A stretch of DNA of 64,000 bases from Candidatus Accumulibacter proximus (GTDB taxonomy: Bacteria > Pseudomonadota > Gammaproteobacteria > Burkholderiales > Rhodocyclaceae): the NCBI GenBank assembly GCA_016709675.1, contig JADJMH010000034.1, forward strand, positions 1-64,000, in the 5' to 3' direction. The notes beneath the pieces were generated by a model. The model was given only the letters and a program-made list of their open reading frames with translations, had not been told where the DNA came from and searched no databases. A program made the translations under genes and the position numbers. Below are positions 35,768 through 44,229 of this stretch, piece by piece (position 1 is the stretch's first letter; each line of letters opens with the position of its first letter).

Positions 35768-36049
35768 TTAGTGGTAATCCACGATCTCGACGTTCCAGGC
35801 GTGCCCGTCGCGCCATTCAAAACACAGCCGCCACTGGCCGTTGATGCGGATGCTCCATTGCCCGGCACGGTCCCCACCCAAGGCTTCCAGCCGGTTGCCC
35901 GGCGGTACGCGCAGAAAATCGAGCGACTCCGCCGCCTGTAATTGATCCAGCTTGCGCCGGGCAACCGGCAACCACTCCGCAGCAAAGCGCCGCACGCGCA
36001 ATCCGGCGTAACAGGCAGCCGTCTCCTTGTTGGCGAAGGTCTTTATCAT
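35768..36049 (-). CDS. higB: HigB-type RelE-fold mRNA interferase toxin
   Basis: 93 residues from ATG 36049: MIKTFANKETAACYAGLRV, LDQLQAAESLDFLRVPPGNR, LEALGGDRAGQWSIRINGQW, RLCFEWRDGHAWNVEIVDYH. This is the short RelE/HigB fold with the conserved Arg-Ile-Asn and Arg-Leu-Cys-Phe strands used for ribosome-dependent mRNA cleavage. Forms a module with the adjacent higA. Confidence 0.9.
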   Translation of the reverse strand: MIKTFANKETAACYAGLRVRRFAAEWLPVARRKLDQLQAAESLDFLRVPPGNRLEALGGDRAGQWSIRINGQWRLCFEWRDGHAWNVEIVDYH

Positions 36050-36212
36050 GGATCGAGGATAACGACTGGCGATAGTAACGTCAAGCGTGGGCAATTTCGG
36101 AGCGACAAAATAAATAAGCATAAGAAGCCAAGCTCGAATTAGCCGACTTTCTGGAATCTGGATCGCGACAGATAGCGTACCGGCCGTACGGTTTGAGCGT
36201 CAGGCGAGACGA

Positions 36213-36600
36213 TCATGTGCAACCGGGGCGGCGTTTCGCTTGGCCGCCCTTGCGCTTCCACAGGCGGCTGAAGTCGACGTCGAAAGCGCATTTGGACAGT
36301 TCGAAGCAATGGGTTTCGCCGTGGAAGTCGCCTACCTTTTGGTATTCCCTATCGGCCCGCCACACTTTGGCCTTTTTTGGCTTCAGGGTAGACCAGCACG
36401 CAATGGGGCACGCTTTCCGTGCGGTAGAGATCGAATTGGACAACTTCATCTCGGCGGGTGGTCTTGGGCGAGATGACTTCGAAAATCAGATCAGGGGCGC
36501 GGGTCAGTCGCTTACTCTGGGGTTGGTAGCAGATCACCAGCACGTCGGGTCGGACGACGGTGTCCTACGCAAATTCCACGTCTATCTCAAACACGCCTGA
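36213..36600 (-). pseudogene. Uma2 (DUF820) gene, frameshifted
   Basis: Minus-strand reading: VVRPDVLVICYQPQSKR, LTRAPDLIFEVISPKTTRRD, VVQFDLYRTESVPHCVLVYP, EAKK. A run of six A then shifts to the frame KAKVWRADREYQKVGDFHG, which ends at 36213. Upstream an in-frame TAG precedes DTVVRPDV. The N-terminus is lost. Related to the intact Uma2 genes at 16696 and 41713. Confidence 0.75.
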
Positions 36601-36939
36601 CAGTGCGAGCAATCGTCGAGCGATTCGTCGAGTGGCCTAAATACGGCCCCGCTTACCCGCTGATGATCGAAGGTGGGCGACGGGATCCTTGCCACCGGTT
36701 GGCCGTGAAGCAGCTCTCAATCACCTTCTCATTGCAGGTAATCCTGCGCCGTGTAGGCTTCGACTGCTGGCTGCACGGACATAGCCTTCATACTCCCTTC
36801 TCTTGACAGCGGACACGAAATCCGACGGAGCCTCGGAACTGTATGAAGCCCGATGCATGGCCGTCAACCTTGGCATTCGCATTCGGGGGCCATGCGGGGA
36901 CCGGCTTACCTGCGCATCCTCCTGACCGACCATCTCAAG
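36601..36939. other. region without recognisable gene
   Basis: No ORF with family features on either strand; probably debris between two pseudogenes. Confidence 0.35.
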
Positions 36940-37447
36940 TCATGCTCCGCAGCATTTCTTGTATTTCTTGCCACTGCCTCAGGGACAAGCGTCGTTGCGA
37001 CGGACTTTGGGCGGCGACCCAGGCGACGCTACCGGTATAGCGGTAGCCGCAGTCGGTACTGACGAGCCGCCGGGCCGCAGTTACCGCCGGAGATGGTTGT
37101 GCAGTCGGGCAAATTCGTTGCACCTGTCGAGCGGCCGCGCGGCGCCGGTCTGCCAGCGGCTGCTGTTCTTCTGGGCTTCTTCCAGGAGATCCAGGGCTTC
37201 AGCCTTCTGTCCGGTTTCGACCAGGACCTCTGCCAGGTGAATGACGGCATCGAGCGCCAACGGATTGAGCGCGAGTGCCTTTTACAGTGACGACACGGCC
37301 GCCTGCGGTCGGTTGATCTGTTGCCAGGGCTTGCCGCGTTCACGCCGCGAACGCCAGTCCTGCGGGTTGCGCCGCAGCTTGTCCTGCAGGCGCGCATTGG
37401 CGCTCGCGATCGACTGCCGGCCGCCATCCGCGGCGCGCACCCGGTAG
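36940..37447 (-). pseudogene. TPR protein with C-terminal SEC-C motif, three nonsense codons
   Basis: One continuous minus frame reads RLQDKLRRNPQDWRSRRERG, QINRPQAAVSSL, stop TAA (37282-37284), KALALNPLALDAVIHLAEVL, VETGQKAEALDLLEEAQ, CNEFARLHNHLRR, stop TAA (37081-37083), then PPKVRRNDACP, stop TGA (36979-36981), GSGKKYKKCCGA and the true end at 36942. The TGA replaces the second Cys of the zinc-binding CPCGSGKKYKKCC. The N-terminus is cut at 37447, where the second jetC copy begins. Confidence 0.75.
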
Positions 37448-39505
37448 AGCTGACGGCCGAGATTCGCAGTCTCAAGGCCCGGCGCAGCAACATCCCGGCC
37501 GAACAGGTGGCGATGCGCAGCGCACTGTGTCGGGCGCTCGCGCTGTCCGAAGACGCGATGCCCTTCGCCGGCGAGCTGCTGCAGGTGCGCGACGAGGAGC
37601 GCGACTGGGAAGGCGCTGCCGAGCGGCTGCTGCGTAATTTCGGGCTGTCGCTGCTGGTGCCCGACGACGATTATGCCCAGGTCGCGGCGTGGGTCGACCA
37701 GACCCAGCTCCGGGGCCGCCTGGTCTACTTTCGCATTCGTCGCAGTGCGCGCAGCGAACTGCCCGACCTGCACCGCGAGTCGCTGGCGCGCAAGCTGTCG
37801 ATCAAGCCCGACTCGCCCTATTACGACTGGCTCCAACGCGAGCTGGCGCACCGCTTCGATGTCGCCTGTTGCGCCACCCAGGAGCAGTTCCGCCGCGAGA
37901 CTGCGCGCGATCACCCGCGCCGGCCAGATCAAGGCCCCCGGCGAGCGGCACGAAAAGGACGATCGCCACCGCCTCGACGACCGCAGCCGCTACGTACTCG
38001 GCTGGACCAACGCCGCCAAGATCGCCGCGCTCGAAGCCAAGGCACGGACGCTCGAAGTGCGGCTGGCCGAGCTAGGCAGCCGCATCGGCAGGATCCAGCA
38101 GGAACAGAACACGCTCAAGGCGCGCCTGACGACGCTGTCGAAACTCGACGAGTATGCCGACTTCAACGAACTCGACTGGCAGTCGCTGGCGAGCGAGGTG
38201 GCGAGGCTGCAGGAAGAGAAGCGAAGCCTCGAATCGGCGTCCGACCTGCTCAGGCAGCTCAGCGAGCAGCTGCGCGAAGTCACTGCCGCGCTGAAGGCGC
38301 TGGAAAACCAGCTCGAGGAACAACGCGACAAGCGCTCGCGCATCGAGCAGCGGCAGAGCGACGCCAGCGCGCTGCGCGAGCAGACGCAGGCGCTTTTGCT
38401 CGAGCCGAAGATGGCGGCGCAGACCCCGTACTTCGAGCGCCTCGACGCCGTGCGCCGCGAGGCGCTGGGCGAGCATCAGCTCAGCGTCGAGTCGTGCGAA
38501 AACCGTCAACACGAGACCCGCGGCTGGCTGCAGACGCGGATGGAAGCCGAAGCACGCAAGCTCAACCTGCTGCGCGACCGGATCATCCAGGCGATGGTCG
38601 CGTACAAGGAGGAGTTCAAGCTCGACACCGCCGAGGTCGATGCCAGCATCGAAGCGGTCTTCGAATACCGCAACATGCTCGACAAGCTGCAGGCCGACGA
38701 CCTGCCGCGCTTCGAGGCGCGCTTCAAGGATCTGCTCAACGAGAACACCATCCGCGAGGTGGCCAACTTCAACGCGCAGCTCGCGATGTGGCGCGAGACG
38801 ATCCGCGAGCGCATCGCGCGCATCAACACCTCGCTGACCCAGATCGACTACAACCCCGGCCGCTACATCGCGCTCGAAGCGCAGCCGACGCCGGACGCCG
38901 ACATCCGCGATTTCCAGAGCGAGCTGCGTGCCTGCACCGAAGGCTCGCTGACCGGTTCGGACGACGCCCAGTATTCGGATGCCAAGTTCCTGCAGGTCAG
39001 GCGGATCATCGAGCGCCTGCGCGGCCGCGAGGGCCTCTCCGAACAGGACCGCCGGTGGACGGCCAAGGTCACCGACGTGCGCTACTGGTTCGTCTTCGCC
39101 GCCAGCGAGCGCTGGCGCGAGGACCACAGGGAGCACGAGCATTACTCCGATTCGGGCGGCAAGTCGGGTGGCCAGAAGGAGAAACTCGCCTACACCATCC
39201 TCGCCGCGAGACTCGCCTACCAGTTCGGTCTCGAGTGGGGGGCCGTGCGTTCGCGTTCGTTCCGCTTCGTCGTCATCGACGAAGCCTTCGGGCGCGGCTC
39301 GGACGAGTCGGCGCAGTACGGCCTGCGGCTGTTCGCCCAGCTCAACCTGCAACTGCTGATCGTGACGCCGCTGCAGAAGATCCACATCATCGAACCTTTT
39401 GTCTCCAGCGTCGGCTTCGTGCACAACGAGGAAGGCCGGACCTCGAAGCTGCGCAACCTGACGATCGAGGAGTACCGCGCCGAGAAGGCGAAGGCGGCCG
39501 GATGA
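37448..39505 (+). pseudogene. jetC: jetC copy 2, missing the N-terminal ATPase head
   Basis: Begins abruptly at the codons for ELTAEIRSLKARRSN, equivalent to 20768 in the intact copy, so the Walker A head and first arm (about 440 residues) are absent. A one-base insertion at about 37898 (CGAGACTG for CGAGCTG) breaks the frame after QEQFRRE. Beyond it the frame is open to the end, with signature SGGKSGGQKEKLAY and Walker B intact. Very high identity to copy 1, with scattered substitutions (for example ANDLAE-type changes such as LQRELAHRFD for LERELAHRFD), so the duplication is fairly recent. Confidence 0.9.
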
Positions 39506-40313
39506 GCTGGCCTGGCTGGCGAAAAGGCCGCTGCGCGCGCTCGAACTGGCGGCGGAATGGTCCCGGCTGCTCGACATCGTCGCCTGGCTGCAGGCGCATC
39601 CGCGCCCCGGCGTGTATCTCCGGGAGGTGGATATCCCCGGCGTGCACAGCAAGTTCATCGAAGCCCAGCGCGGCGTCCTCGGCGAGCTGTTCGATCTCGC
39701 CCTGCCGCCCGCGGCGATCGATTCATCGGTCGCCGGAGTGAGCCAGTTCGCGAGGCGCTACGGCTTCCGCGACAAACCGCAGCGCATTCGTTTCCGCATT
39801 CTCGATCGCCGGCATGCCCTGTTGCCCGCGGATGTCGAGCAGGACATCACCCTCGACGCCCGGAGCTTTGCCCGGATCGACCCGAAAGTCGAACGGGTTT
39901 TCATCACCGAGAACGAGATCAATTTCCTCGCCTTCCCGGCAGTGGCCGACAGCCTGATCATCTTCGGCGCCGGTTATGGCTTCGAGACGCTCGCCAACGC
40001 GGCATGGCTGTCGCGTTGCCGCATCCACTACTGGGGCGACATCGATACCCACGGCTTCGCCATCCTCGACCAGTTGCGCACGCACTTCGCCCACGTCGAA
40101 TCGTTCCTGATGGATCGTGCGACCCTGCTGGCTTGCGAAGCGCAATGGGGCGAGGAGGACAGGCAGACGCTGTGCGAGCTGCCACGACTGAACGCGGAGG
40201 AGGGCGCCCTGTACGACGACCTGCGCGACAACCGCCTGCGCAGGAACTTGCGCCTCGAGCAGGAGAGGATCGGTTTTGGCTGGGTCGAGGCGGCGCTCGC
40301 GGTTTTGGCGTGA
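39502..40313 (+). pseudogene. jetD: jetD copy 2 with internal 5' deletion
   Basis: After the start codon and GAGCTGG, 364 bases present in copy 1 (22831-23194) are missing; both edges carry CTGG, suggesting microhomology-mediated loss. The deletion shifts the frame. An open frame from 39612 (MYLREVDIPGVHSKFIEAQR) retains the complete Toprim part, with ITENEINFLAFP and WGDIDTHGFAIL, for 233 residues. The DUF3322 half is lost. The tail 40314-40470 also matches the downstream region of copy 1. Confidence 0.88.
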
Positions 40314-40540
40314 CTGGTTGCTGCCAGTCCGTCCGCCTGATCGATCTGCAGATTTGCTCAAGCAAGCGCCAGCTCGACCCGCCGTCCAGCCGGCGTAGCG
40401 AGCGCGGCCTGCTGGCGGGTTTTCTGCGCCTTCTTCTGGAAGGGAAGGCGTGGAGCAGATGGATCGTCTGCTCTTGAACATTGGCACGGTAACCATTTGA
40501 GAGGTGCAGCATGGTGTAAAATCCGTGCCGGAGGTGAGCG

Positions 40541-40765
40541 ATGATTCAGACTGTTGAAGCTGTGATTGACCCTCAAGGCAACGTGCGTCTATTGGAGCCG
40601 GTGCATGTGCGGGCATCTCGTCGGGTGCTGGTGACCATTCTGGATGACGAACCTGCCGTGGCAAGCGAAACCACGCTGCTCAGCGAAGCGGCGCTAGCAA
40701 TCGACTGGAACCGTCCCGAGGAGGAGACCGCGTGGTCCCATCTGCAGCCGGAGCGGTTGTCTTAG
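40541..40765 (+). CDS. putative type II antitoxin (partner of MazF-like toxin)
   Basis: 74 residues: MIQTVEAVIDPQGNVRLLEP then VHVRASRRVLVTILDDEP, the small beta-hairpin N-terminus found in DUF104/AbrB-like antitoxins, followed by a flexible acidic tail (EAALAIDWNRPEEETAW) suited to toxin binding. It overlaps the toxin gene by 34 bases. GGAGGTGAG precedes the ATG. Confidence 0.75.
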   Translation: MIQTVEAVIDPQGNVRLLEPVHVRASRRVLVTILDDEPAVASETTLLSEAALAIDWNRPEEETAWSHLQPERLS

Positions 40766-41076
40766 TTCCGTTTCCCTTCTCCGATTTGTCCGAAGCGAAG
40801 TTGCGACCAGCCGTGGTCCTGGCCGATGCAGGACGTGGTGACTGGGTTTTGTGCCAGATTACGAGCAACCCCTATTCGGATCCGCGGGCGGTGCCTCTCT
40901 CCCAGGGAGAATTCCGTACCGGCTCCCTGCAGCGGCCGAGCTACGCACGTCCAGGCAAACTATTTACTGCAAACGAAAACTTGCTGGTGGCCCAAGTCGG
41001 GTGCCTTACGGACGATGCCTTGCGCCGTATCCTCACCGCCGTTACGAACCTGTTGACTGCCGGCCAGCCACCATAG
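40732..41076 (+). CDS. mazF: MazF/PemK-family endoribonuclease toxin
   Basis: 114 residues from GTG 40732: GAVVLVPFPFSDLSEAKLRP, AVVLADAGRGDWVLCQITSN, then SYARPGKLFTANENLLVAQV. The SH3-like MazF fold, with the conserved PF.F.D...KLRPAVVL strand-loop and a loop carrying the catalytic Arg (SLQRPSYARP). Cleaves RNA at short motifs (family knowledge). Stop is 16 bases before the third jetC fragment. Confidence 0.85.
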   Translation: MVPSAAGAVVLVPFPFSDLSEAKLRPAVVLADAGRGDWVLCQITSNPYSDPRAVPLSQGEFRTGSLQRPSYARPGKLFTANENLLVAQVGCLTDDALRRILTAVTNLLTAGQPP

Positions 41077-41091
41077 TCTTTGCAGTCACCA

Positions 41092-41436
41092 CTTCAACCT
41101 GTTGCGCGACCGGATCATCCAGGCGATGGTCGCGTACAAGGAGGAGTTCAAGCTCGACACCGCCGAGGTCGACGCCAGCATCGAAGCGGTCTTCGAATAC
41201 CGCAACACGCTCGACAAGCTGCAGGCCGACGACCTGCTGCGCTTCGAGGCGCGCTTCAAGGAACTGCTCAACGAGAGCACCATCCGCGAGGTGGCCAACT
41301 TCAACGCTCAGCTCGCGATGTGGCGCGAGACGATCCGCGAGCGCATCGCGCGCATCAACACCTCGCTGACCCAGATCGACTACAACCCCGGCCGTTACAT
41401 CGCGCTCGAAGCACAGCCGACGCCGGACGCCGACAT
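41092..41436 (+). pseudogene. jetC fragment (third copy)
   Basis: LLRDRIIQAMVAYKEEFKLD to IDYNPGRYIALEAQPTPDAD is almost identical to the coiled-coil end of JetC (equivalent to 38566-38903). It starts immediately after the MazF gene and ends at GACATT, where unrelated AT-rich sequence begins. Confidence 0.88.
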
Positions 41437-41712
41437 TCTTGAATTATCTAAGTATTAAGATAAGACTTCAAGTATTGGCGAAGCGTTTGCTGTTCTCCCG
41501 GCAGGCTTACCGACGACGAGGAGGCTTCGCCACAGAACAGCTGGTCCACTCGGCGAGTCAGCGCTCCAGGGCGCGTGCGTGCGACAGCCAAGAAGGAACA
41601 GACCTGGAGATTGACGCCGTTTGGCGAGGCCTCTACACTCGCCGAGGGGCCGTCGGATTTCCTATCCCTCGTCGCCAATCTGGCGCAAACTACTTCGCAG
41701 GAGAGGCCAAGA

Positions 41713-42297
41713 ATGGGCTCTATGATCGAACTGATGGACCGAGCACGACACCGCATCAGCGTCGGCGACTATCACAAGATGGCCGACGCTGGTGTGCTCA
41801 GCCACGAAGACAGGGTGGAACTTATCGAGGGAGAGATCGTCGACATGGCACCCATCGGTAGCCAACACGCCTACGTCGTCAACCAGTTGGCGCGCTTGTT
41901 CACGCTCGCCGCCGGCGAAGACTGTTTGGTCAGCACGCAAAATCCGATCCAACTGGATGATCGCTCCGAACCTCAGCCCGATCTTGCCTTGCTCAAGCCC
42001 GAGGACTATATGGCGCGCCTCCCCGGCCCAGCGGATATCCTGTTGGTCGTCGAGGTGGCCAGTTCATCTGTCGACTACGATCGCGGTGTGAAACTTGATC
42101 TGTACGCGCGTCACGGCATCCCGGAAGTCTGGCTGCTTGACCTGACGGGTAACGAATTGCTCGTGTGCCGCGATCCGGTGGGTGGAAGGTATCTATCGAT
42201 CGCCGGGCCGCAGGCGGGAGAGTGTGTCAGGCCGTTGTTGTTGCCAGTGATTGCATGGTGGCTGGCGGAGGGGAAAACGTGGTCTGTCCCCTTTTAA
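41713..42297 (+). CDS. Uma2 (DUF820) family endonuclease-like protein
   Basis: 194 residues: MGSMIELMDRARHRISVGDY, VLSHEDRVELIEGEIVDMAP, PIQLDDRSEPQPDLALLKPE, ILLVVEVASSSVDYDRGVKL, then YARHGIPEVWLLDLTGNELL. All PD-(D/E)XK elements of Uma2 are present. GGAGAGG lies upstream of the ATG. Not closely similar to the copy at 16696, so not part of the recent duplication. Function unknown. Confidence 0.85.
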   Translation: MGSMIELMDRARHRISVGDYHKMADAGVLSHEDRVELIEGEIVDMAPIGSQHAYVVNQLARLFTLAAGEDCLVSTQNPIQLDDRSEPQPDLALLKPEDYMARLPGPADILLVVEVASSSVDYDRGVKLDLYARHGIPEVWLLDLTGNELLVCRDPVGGRYLSIAGPQAGECVRPLLLPVIAWWLAEGKTWSVPF

Positions 42298-42485
42298 CCC
42301 GCTGATCACCCCAGCTTCCCGTTGGTCCGGGCAACTCAAGCTCTTGCCACGCTGCTCCCGGCAGCGCGTGCGAATCGTTGGCCTCGCAATACCCCTTGAT
42401 GGCATAGGCTCCCTCGTGACGCAGCCGGTGGGCGCCCGTCGCTCCCTGGGTGTATTATCCGGTGAAGCTCGGAGCCATCGCCACG

Positions 42486-43202
42486 ATGAACGACATCTTT
42501 ATCAGCTACCGCAAGGACGACGCCAAGGCTTGGGCCATCAGCCTGCGCGACAACCTCGCCAAGGCCTTCGGCGAGGAACATGTCTTTCTCGACCAGGACA
42601 CCTTGCACGCTGGCGCCTGGCGCGAACAACTGGACGCCGCGCTGGCGCATTGTGTGGTGGTGGTGCTCGTCATCGGCAAGCGCTGGCTGACGGCGAGCGA
42701 TGCACAAGGGCGGCGCCGGCTGGACCTGCCGGACGACGTGCACCGCCAGGAGGTTATCGTTGCGCTCACGCGGCCAGGGATCACCGTGATCCCGGTGATC
42801 GTGGACGACGCGCCGCTACCCCATGCCGCATCGCTGCCCGAGCCCTTGCTCCCGCTGCTCGAGCAGCAGGCGCGCCCCTTGGCGGACAGTGCCGCGCGGC
42901 GCGCCGTCGACCTGAAACTGCTGTTCGACGACATTCAACGCGCCACCGGACTCAGGGCCCGCAGCCTGGGCGAGGAGGGGCGCGCGTTGAGCGTGCTGGG
43001 CAGGATCTGGCATGCGCTGCGAACGGCGCTACTAGCGTTCATGGGCACTTTGGTTCTTTCCACCGGTCTCTCGCTGGCCGACGTGCGGGTGGGATCGATG
43101 GAGATGCTGGTGCTGTTCCTCGTCGCGCTCGCCGGCGTGGGCGCGGCTGCCCTCTGGCGGCGCCGTCGCAGCCGGTCGCGCGATGGCGTCCGCCCGGGCT
43201 GA
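42486..43202 (+). CDS. membrane-anchored TIR-domain protein
   Basis: 238 residues. TIR domain at 1-135: MNDIFISYRKDDAKAWAISL, HVFLDQDTLHAGAWREQL, CVVVVLVIGKRWL, and DDVHRQEVIVALTRPG, where Glu89 sits at the position of the NADase catalytic Glu (inference by pattern). Two transmembrane helices follow (TALLAFMGTLVLSTGLSLA, MEMLVLFLVALAGVGAAAL). A -10-like TATTAT lies at about 42452. The stop is six bases before the lipoprotein gene. TIR domains in bacteria commonly deplete NAD or make signalling nucleotides during phage defence. Confidence 0.85.
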   Translation: MNDIFISYRKDDAKAWAISLRDNLAKAFGEEHVFLDQDTLHAGAWREQLDAALAHCVVVVLVIGKRWLTASDAQGRRRLDLPDDVHRQEVIVALTRPGITVIPVIVDDAPLPHAASLPEPLLPLLEQQARPLADSAARRAVDLKLLFDDIQRATGLRARSLGEEGRALSVLGRIWHALRTALLAFMGTLVLSTGLSLADVRVGSMEMLVLFLVALAGVGAAALWRRRRSRSRDGVRPG

Positions 43203-43208
43203 GCGCGC

Positions 43209-44198
43209 ATGTCCTCCTGCAAGGCTATCATCGCCCTGGCGCTCGGCACTCTTGTCACCGGCTGCCTGGCCGCCGAGCTCGACGTGTCCTGTGCGCCCGA
43301 GCGCCCGGTGGCGGCGCCCGGCAGTGAAGTGCGCTTGCATGCCTGGGTGACCGACGACAGCGGCACTCCGCTGCGCGAGAACCTGCGCGGCAGTTGGACG
43401 GCGACGGCCGGTCGCATCGCGGGCGAAGCACCCATCACCTGGACGATGCCTGATCAAGCCGGCCGAGCCACCGCGCGCATCACGGTCGATGCGGCAAGCC
43501 GCGGACGCGCCACCTGCGAGCTGAGTGTCGAGGTGGTGGCCCCGCTGCCACCACTGCAGCCCGGCGCGACGCGCGGGCACTTGGCAGCGCGCGTGCTGCT
43601 TGTGCACGGCACCGACGAGCCTGCCGGCTTCGGCCAGTACAGCTACCTGTTGTTCGACGCCGCGCCGGCCGATGCGCAGCAGCGCCAGCGCCAACTGCGC
43701 GCGGTGGAGTCGTACCTGCGTGAAATCGACACGCTCGAGCAGCTGGCTGACCTGCGTCCGCCGAGCCAGCTCAACCTGACGATGCTGCCCGTGGTGAAGG
43801 TAGTGGTCTTGCCGGCGCGGCTCAACGATGCGGGCGCGATCCGCGCGGCCGCCGAGCGCGTGCTGGCGGAATTCGACTATCCGCGCGCCAAGCACCTGCT
43901 GGACCTGCTGGGCAAGCAGGCACCGCGCGGCGGCGTGGCACTGGTCTCGCGCCAGACGCCCGCGGCGAGCGGCGATGCTCCGTGGCTGGTGATGAACCTG
44001 AGCACGGTGTCGCCGCAGCTGGCCGCCGACTGGGTGCGCGCATTCTGCTGGCTCAGCGCCCAGCAGCGCGGCTGGGGTGAAGCATCGACTTTGCGGCTCC
44101 GCTTGGGCCTGCGCAATGCCTTGGCCGTGGCCGCCGACCAGCTGGGCGAGGCCCTGACCGACTGGCCCCAGTTGCTGCTCCACGGCGCGCCGCGCTGA
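43209..44198 (+). CDS. lipoprotein linked to the TIR gene
   Basis: 329 residues. Signal peptide with lipobox LVTGC (Cys about 19), so an outer- or inner-membrane-anchored periplasmic lipoprotein. Residues 20-115 look like an Ig-like domain (PVAAPGSEVRLHAWVTDDSG, GRATARITVDAASRGRATCE). The remainder is alpha/beta and unrecognised (LLVHGTDEPAGFGQYSYLLF, LDLLGKQAPRGGVALVSRQ). Probably translationally coupled to the TIR gene. It ends 31 bases from the convergent CHAT gene. Possible receptor or scaffold for the TIR protein (inference). Confidence 0.65.
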   Translation: MSSCKAIIALALGTLVTGCLAAELDVSCAPERPVAAPGSEVRLHAWVTDDSGTPLRENLRGSWTATAGRIAGEAPITWTMPDQAGRATARITVDAASRGRATCELSVEVVAPLPPLQPGATRGHLAARVLLVHGTDEPAGFGQYSYLLFDAAPADAQQRQRQLRAVESYLREIDTLEQLADLRPPSQLNLTMLPVVKVVVLPARLNDAGAIRAAAERVLAEFDYPRAKHLLDLLGKQAPRGGVALVSRQTPAASGDAPWLVMNLSTVSPQLAADWVRAFCWLSAQQRGWGEASTLRLRLGLRNALAVAADQLGEALTDWPQLLLHGAPR

Positions 44199-44229
44199 GC
44201 TGCCGCCTGCGCGCGGCATCCGCGCTGCA

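Noticed and set aside
36979..36981. TGA in place of Cys as a selenocysteine codon
   Set aside because: Two TAA stops lie upstream in the same frame, so the gene is a pseudogene; the second hairpin needed for Sec insertion was not identified.
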